Origin: Herbaspirillum huttiense
Lineage (GTDB): Bacteria > Pseudomonadota > Gammaproteobacteria > Burkholderiales > Burkholderiaceae_D
Direction of reading: 5' to 3'
Assembly: GCF_004367745.1 (NCBI RefSeq)
Contig: NZ_CP037993.1
Location: 5,270,001-5,334,000 of the forward strand
DNA length: 64,000 bases
A model generated the notes under the pieces. It searched no databases and was not told the origin of the DNA. It saw only the letters and a list, made by a program, of their open reading frames with translations. Both the position numbers and the translations under genes were made by a program. Each line of letters begins with the position of its first letter. The stretch's first letter is position 1. This document shows, piece by piece, positions 59,864-64,000 of this stretch.

Positions 59864-59893
59864 AAAAAAGGCAGAGCCGTCAAGCTCTGCCTT
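59864..59893 (-). terminator. Terminator after the Dps gene
   Basis: The minus strand reads AAGGCAGAGC, a 6-base loop, GCTCTGCCTT and then TTTT: a 10-bp stem plus T-run. It lies 27 bp past the Dps stop and ends the four-gene operon. Confidence 0.88.
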
Positions 59894-59919
59894 CCGCACC
59901 CTGCATCAAGAGGGAGCGC

Positions 59920-60453
59920 TCACATCGAGGTCCGCCCCGATTCAAACAGGAACCAGGCCCGCTGCTCGGCCTCGTCGATCCAGTTCTCCAGCAGGCTGGC
60001 GGTAGCCACGTCGCCGTGCTCATCGCACAGCTCGTGGGTTGCCATCATGAAACCAACCAGGCGCAGGTTGTCCTCGCGCAGTTCGGCCAGCATGTCGGAG
60101 GGCGTGACGAAGTCGGCATCGTTGTCGGCCAGCCGCTGCAGCTTGCCGACCTGCCCGGTGGACCGCAGTGTGGTCGCGCCGATCTTGCGCACCCGCTCGG
60201 CCACCGCATCGGTGATGGCAAGGATCTGCTGGGACTGGTCGTCCAGCAGCAGGTGATAGTCGCGGAAATGCGGCCCCGACATGTGCCAGTGGAAATTCTT
60301 GGTCTTCAGGTACAGCGCGAAGATGTCCGCCAGCAACATGGTCAAGGCCCCGCCGATCTCCTGGCTGGCCTGCGCGGACAGCACGCCAGGCGTAGCCAGC
60401 GGTGCCAGGCGACGCTTTTCAAGCTGCTGGCGTTGGTTTGCGTCCAGGCTCAT
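59920..60453 (-). CDS. dps: Dps-family DNA-protection / ferritin-like protein
   Basis: A 177-residue Dps. The ferroxidase helix has NFHWHMSGPHFRDYH near 53-67 and LLLDDQSQQI with the downstream Asp/Glu residues. Helix 4 includes DEHGDVATASLLENWIDEAE near 150-168. Start at the ATG with AAGGGG nine bases upstream; the extra frame beyond is not used. Dps dodecamers store iron and protect DNA from peroxide. It starts 5 bp after the alpha/beta-hydrolase stop, so it is translated from that operon rather than only from its own promoter. Confidence 0.92.
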   Translation of the reverse strand: MSLDANQRQQLEKRRLAPLATPGVLSAQASQEIGGALTMLLADIFALYLKTKNFHWHMSGPHFRDYHLLLDDQSQQILAITDAVAERVRKIGATTLRSTGQVGKLQRLADNDADFVTPSDMLAELREDNLRLVGFMMATHELCDEHGDVATASLLENWIDEAEQRAWFLFESGRTSM

Positions 60454-60458
60454 GGTAC

Positions 60459-61286
60459 TTACCCCTTCAGGAAGGCCAGCAGGTCTTCGTTGATCTGGTC
60501 CTTGTGGGTCGCGCACAGGGCGTGCGGTGCGCCGCCATAGATCTTCAGCTGCGCACCCGGCACCATCTCGGCCACCAGCTTGCCGGTGGTCTGGAAGGGG
60601 ACGACCTGGTCGTCATCACCGTGGATCACCAGGGTCGGGAAGTTGAATTTCTTGATGTCTTCACGGAAGTCGGTGCCGGAGAAGGCGCTCACGCAATCCA
60701 GCGTTCCCTTCAGCGAGGCCAGCATGGCGATGTTGAAGGTCTGCGAGAGCACGCCGGCGCTGACCGCATCGGCCTTGCCCGGACGGTTGGTGCCGAAGAA
60801 GACGGCGGCGAAGTCGCTGATGAATTGCGCGCGATCCTTGAGCAGACCTTCCTTGATGCCGGCAAAGACCTCGGCCGGCACGCCCTGCGGGAAGTCCGGC
60901 GCCTGGCCGAAGATCGGCGTCACCGCACCCAGCAGCGCCGCCTTGGCCACGCGCTTGCTGCCGTGGCGGCCGATGTAGCGGGCCACGTCGCCGCCGCCCA
61001 TGGAGAAGCCGACCAGGGTTGCGCCCTGCAGGTCCAGCTTGTCCATCAGCTCGGCCAGGTCATCGGCGAAGGTGTCGTAGTCGTAACCGCTCCAGGGTTG
61101 GCTGGAACGGCCGAAGCCACGGCGGTCATAGGCGATGACGCGATAGCCGCGCTCGGCCAGGAAGTTCATCTGGTATTCCCACATGTCGCCGTCCAGCGGC
61201 CAGCCGTGGCCGAAGACGACCGGTTGGCCGCTGCCCCAGTCCTTGTAATAGATTTCGGTGCCGTCGCGGGTAGTGATGGTGCTCAT
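60459..61286 (-). CDS. Alpha/beta hydrolase (arylesterase / cofactor-free haloperoxidase type)
   Basis: A 275-residue hydrolase. Nucleophile Ser95 lies in GFSMGGGD, the oxyanion region in [17 protein letters not shown] near 23-39, the acid Asp in [12 protein letters not shown] near 222 and the base His in [11 protein letters not shown] near 251. It is of the group annotated as non-heme chloroperoxidase or arylesterase. ATG at 61286 chosen ([18 protein letters not shown]). It follows DoxX by 135 bp and precedes Dps by 5 bp. Confidence 0.9.
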   Translation of the reverse strand: MSTITTRDGTEIYYKDWGSGQPVVFGHGWPLDGDMWEYQMNFLAERGYRVIAYDRRGFGRSSQPWSGYDYDTFADDLAELMDKLDLQGATLVGFSMGGGDVARYIGRHGSKRVAKAALLGAVTPIFGQAPDFPQGVPAEVFAGIKEGLLKDRAQFISDFAAVFFGTNRPGKADAVSAGVLSQTFNIAMLASLKGTLDCVSAFSGTDFREDIKKFNFPTLVIHGDDDQVVPFQTTGKLVAEMVPGAQLKIYGGAPHALCATHKDQINEDLLAFLKG

Positions 61287-61421
61287 GGTGTGACTCCTTG
61301 TGAGATGGTGTGGAGAGGCCGTGCAGAGGACAGCAACCGCCCTGCGCATGGCAGAGCGGCCTGACAACGTTGAATCTGCCAATGAAGCCTGAAGAGAGAC
61401 CGCCGTGAATCGACTTGATTC

Positions 61422-61844
61422 CTACGGCTGAGCTGCGGCCTGGCCCAGCCGCCACTGGCCCGGACCGCACAGCGCGATGGCCGTGAAGATCACCAGCAGC
61501 AGCCAGCCGAACTGGCCTTCCGCGATGCTCCAGCCGGGATGCACCGCCAGCATGGCCACCAGCAGCACGCCGATGATGGGCAGGCAGGCCAGGCGGGTGA
61601 ACAGGCCCAGCGCGATCAACACCGGACATAGCGCTTCAGCCAGGATGGCGGACCAGAGCGATACCGTCGGGCCGAGGCCGAAGGGATCCTCGATGACGGT
61701 CAGCTCATGCGCGTAATGCATGAGCTTGGGCAAGCCGTGCACGTAGAACAGCATGAAGCTGCCGGCCACGCGCAGGAACAGCAAACCCAGATCCAGGGGC
61801 GGGACCGGCCAACCGGTCCGGCGAGCGGAATGATGCGCTTGCAT
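61422..61844 (-). CDS. DoxX-family membrane protein
   Basis: A 140-residue four-helix membrane protein. DoxX marks are LDLGLLFLRVAGSFMLFYVHGLPKLMHY near 18-45 and LWSAILAEALCPVLIALGLFTRLACLPIIGVLL near 63-95. It is 12 bp downstream of the amidohydrolase gene. The family includes the small subunit of thiosulfate:quinone oxidoreductase and redox-linked membrane proteins; the role here is open. Confidence 0.88.
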   Translation of the reverse strand: MQAHHSARRTGWPVPPLDLGLLFLRVAGSFMLFYVHGLPKLMHYAHELTVIEDPFGLGPTVSLWSAILAEALCPVLIALGLFTRLACLPIIGVLLVAMLAVHPGWSIAEGQFGWLLLVIFTAIALCGPGQWRLGQAAAQP

Positions 61845-61856
61845 GAACAGCCCCGC

Positions 61857-63740
61857 TCAGAACGCGAAGCAGCTGCAACCCAACGCGCCCCAGAAACCGG
61901 CGAAGTGGGAAACCGGAACGCTGGACTTGCGCGCCACGTCATGGGAGTGACCATGCACGCCGCACGAACCCGCGCAGGCATGCGGCAGCGCGGTCTTCTT
62001 CCGGCGTGCGGCATCGCTGCTGGCGACGGCGCGATAGTGTCCCGGCACCTTGGCCACCGGCGACCACTCCGGCAGCACCGGGATCTCGCCCGGGCCATGC
62101 GCGGAGAACGGACCGGTGCCATAGACCACCTTGCCATCGACCACGGTCATGACCGATTCGATGGACTTGATGTCGTCTTCATGCACGCTGAAGAAATCCG
62201 CCGACAGCACGGCGAGGTCGGCCAGCTGGCCAGCCTGGATCCGACCCTTCTTGGCCTGCTCGCTGGAGAACCAGGCGCTGCCTGCGGTCCACAGTTCCAG
62301 TGCAGTTTCGCGAGGTAACCTGCCAGTTGACCGGTACAGTTGCGTCCCGCCAACAGTACGGCCGGAGACCAACCAGTACAGTGCAGTCCAGGGGTTGTAG
62401 CTGGCCACGCGGGTGGCGTCGGTACCTGCACCGACCGGCACGCCCATCTCCAGCATCTTGGCCACGGGTGGCGTGTGCTCGGCGGCATCGCTGCCGTAGC
62501 GGTCGATGAAGTACTCGCCCTGGAAGGCCATGCGATGCTGGATGGCAATACCGCCGCCCAGTGCCTTGACGCGCTCGATGTTGCGCTCGGTGATGGTCTC
62601 GGCGTGGTCGAACATCCAGTGCAGGCCGTCGAAGGGGATATCGCGGTTGACCTTCTCGAACACGTCCAGCATGCGCGAGATCGATTCGTCATAGGTGGCA
62701 TGCAGGCGGAACGGCCAGCGGTTGGACACGAGGTGGCGCACCACCCGTTCCAGCTCCTCTTCCATGCCGTCGGCGAGGTCGGGACGCGGTTCGAGGAAAT
62801 CCTCGAAGTCGGCCGCCGAGAACACCAGCATTTCACCAGCGCCGTTATGGCGCAGGAAGTCGTCCCCGTCACCGGGCTTGACCATACCGGTCCACTTCTG
62901 GAAATCGGCCAGTTCACTTCCCTTGCTCTGCGTGAACAGATTGTAGGCAATGCGGATGGTCAGTTGGCCGTCGGCTGCGAGCTTGTTGATGATCTGGTAG
63001 TCGTCCGGGTAGTTCTGGAAACCGCCGCCGGCATCGATGGCGCTGGTCACGCCCAGGCGGTTCAGCTCGCGCATGAACTGGCGGGTCGAATTGACCTGGT
63101 ATTCCTGCGGCAGGGTCGGTCCCTTGGCCAGGGTGGCATACAGGATCATGGCATTGGGACGAGCGATCAGCATGCCGGTCGGATTGCCCGAGGCATCGCG
63201 CACGATCTCGCCGCCCGGCGGGTTGGGCGTGTCCTTGGTGTAGCCGACCGCCTGCAGCGCGGCGCGATTGAGCAGCGCGCGGTCATACAGGTGCAGCACG
63301 AAGACCGGGGTATCGGGCGCGGCCGCGTTCAATTCTTCCAGCGTGGGCATGCGCTTCTCGGCGAACTGGAATTCGGTCCAGCCACCGACCACGCGCACCC
63401 ATTGCGGATGCGGCGTGCGCGCCGCCTGGTCCTTCAACATGCGCAGTGCATCGGCCAGCGACGGCACGCCTTCCCAGCGCAGTTCCAGGTTGTAGTTCAG
63501 GCCGCCACGGATGAGGTGCAGGTGCGAGTCGTTCAGGCCGGGGATGACGGTGCGGCCGCCCAGGTCGATGACCTGGGTGCTGGCCTGCTTGAGACGCATC
63601 ACGTCGGCGGCGCTGCCGACTTCGATGAATTTTCCGCCGCCGATGGCAACGGCTTCGGCGATGGGGTTTTGCTTGTCGACGGTGTGGATCTTGCCGTTCA
63701 ACAAAATCAGGTCAGGGGTGACGCTGGCTGCGGTGGTCAT
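61857..63740 (-). CDS. YtcJ-like metal-dependent amidohydrolase with Cys/His-rich C-terminal tail
   Basis: A 627-residue amidohydrolase (Amidohydro_3). The N-terminal part has DLILLNGKIHTVD near 10 and the metal HxH in VIPGLNDSHLHLIRGG near 70. Others are LHATYDESISRM near 395, WMFDHAETI near 418 and PVGAGTDATRVASYNPW near 480, with the Asp ligand. After the catalytic domain, the last 60 residues contain HACAGSCGVHGHSHDVARK and end in FWGALGCSCFAF, a Cys/His-rich tail that may bind metal. Start at ATG giving MTTAASVTPDLILL; a second ATG 18 bases upstream is possible. It heads the operon with DoxX, the hydrolase and Dps. Substrate unknown. Confidence 0.88.
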   Translation of the reverse strand: MTTAASVTPDLILLNGKIHTVDKQNPIAEAVAIGGGKFIEVGSAADVMRLKQASTQVIDLGGRTVIPGLNDSHLHLIRGGLNYNLELRWEGVPSLADALRMLKDQAARTPHPQWVRVVGGWTEFQFAEKRMPTLEELNAAAPDTPVFVLHLYDRALLNRAALQAVGYTKDTPNPPGGEIVRDASGNPTGMLIARPNAMILYATLAKGPTLPQEYQVNSTRQFMRELNRLGVTSAIDAGGGFQNYPDDYQIINKLAADGQLTIRIAYNLFTQSKGSELADFQKWTGMVKPGDGDDFLRHNGAGEMLVFSAADFEDFLEPRPDLADGMEEELERVVRHLVSNRWPFRLHATYDESISRMLDVFEKVNRDIPFDGLHWMFDHAETITERNIERVKALGGGIAIQHRMAFQGEYFIDRYGSDAAEHTPPVAKMLEMGVPVGAGTDATRVASYNPWTALYWLVSGRTVGGTQLYRSTGRLPRETALELWTAGSAWFSSEQAKKGRIQAGQLADLAVLSADFFSVHEDDIKSIESVMTVVDGKVVYGTGPFSAHGPGEIPVLPEWSPVAKVPGHYRAVASSDAARRKKTALPHACAGSCGVHGHSHDVARKSSVPVSHFAGFWGALGCSCFAF

Positions 63741-64000
63741 GGAGGCTCCGGGCATGGGCTGCAACGATGAAGAGGGCGGATTGCGCAGGGTGTGGCGTCG
63801 CGGGTGGCGAACCGTCCATCTCATGCGCTTGTGTTGGTGCTTTTGTTGGTGATGGCAGTGTGCAAAAACGCACTGCCAGCGTCTAGCTATACGAACAGAT
63901 AATGGCAGCGCCCTGCCCGCTTGCCTATGATCGCCTCCGGCAGCCTCACTCCCCTGCCACGCCGCTGCGCACCGCCTCTCCCCGGCCAAGGCAGCGGCTG
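63741..64000. other. Right-end intergenic region
   Basis: About 260 bp upstream of the amidohydrolase. An AT-richer stretch around 63870-63905 is the likely promoter zone. A plus-strand ATG at 63927 stays open to the window edge (MIASGSLTPLPRRCAPP), but it is too short to call. Confidence 0.4.

Noticed and set aside
63927-64000. Start of a plus-strand gene at the right edge
   Set aside because: Only 24 codons visible, with no ribosome site and no recognisable motif.
1-64000. tRNA, rRNA, CRISPR, IS elements, prophage or integron features
   Set aside because: Looked for conserved tRNA arms, regular direct repeats with spacers, transposase motifs and terminal repeats; none was seen. A dedicated scan could still find a small one.

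Overview
The window is high-GC, gene-dense DNA that fits a betaproteobacterium of the Herbaspirillum type (Oxalobacteraceae). This guess comes from gene content: guanidine assimilation, a membrane-bound gluconate dehydrogenase set, oxidative D-xylose catabolism with an ABC xylose transporter, and many LysR/AraC regulators. It is not based on a marker gene, because no rRNA, tRNA, CRISPR array, IS element or prophage gene was seen.

Region 1 (1-12.4 kb) is a guanidine-nitrogen locus. A minus-strand operon encodes an ABC permease and ATPase, the two DUF1989 subunits of carboxyguanidine deiminase, a biotin-dependent guanidine carboxylase (usually annotated as urea carboxylase) and an allophanate hydrolase. 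A divergent plus-strand transcript carries the ABC binding protein and a TorF-like porin. Each transcript begins with its own guanidine-I (ykkC) riboswitch plus terminator, and upstream of each riboswitch I can read a sigma-54 -24/-12 promoter. A partial NIT-ANTAR nitrate-sensing antiterminator converges on the locus at the left edge.

Region 2 (12.6-28 kb) holds a three-subunit gluconate 2-dehydrogenase, a TonB-dependent receptor and a series of small metabolic genes with three LysR regulators. These include SRPBCC, flavodoxin-like, cyclophilin-like, MFS exporter, cupin and zinc alcohol dehydrogenase genes, followed by an XdhC maturation factor. Region 3 (28-32.4 kb) is a molybdenum hydroxylase operon (2Fe-2S subunit, Moco subunit, triheme cytochrome c). 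Three copies of one 50-bp element, at 22.65, 26.94 and 32.52 kb, precede the cyclophilin-like gene, xdhC and this operon, and suggest one regulon.

Region 4 (32.6-33.5 kb) is a DUF4160/DUF2442 pair with an inverted repeat at its start. Region 5 (33.8-44.1 kb) is the xylose locus: galM, xylR, xylFGH, a REP-like element, xylose dehydrogenase, xylonate dehydratase and an amidohydrolase-type lactonase. Region 6 (44.2-53.2 kb) has a GGDEF protein, a PBP7-type peptidase, a MurA homologue and a large BapA-like exported protein gene split by a frameshift.

Region 7 (53.2-64 kb) holds small membrane proteins, a 12-bp tandem repeat, a HAD phosphatase, TMEM175- and DUF1275-type membrane proteins, an orphan FixJ-type regulator, a two-gene nuclease-like pair, an AraC regulator and a four-gene operon (amidohydrolase, DoxX, alpha/beta hydrolase, Dps). 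All coordinates, motif positions and identity counts were read by hand; no alignment or folding was run.
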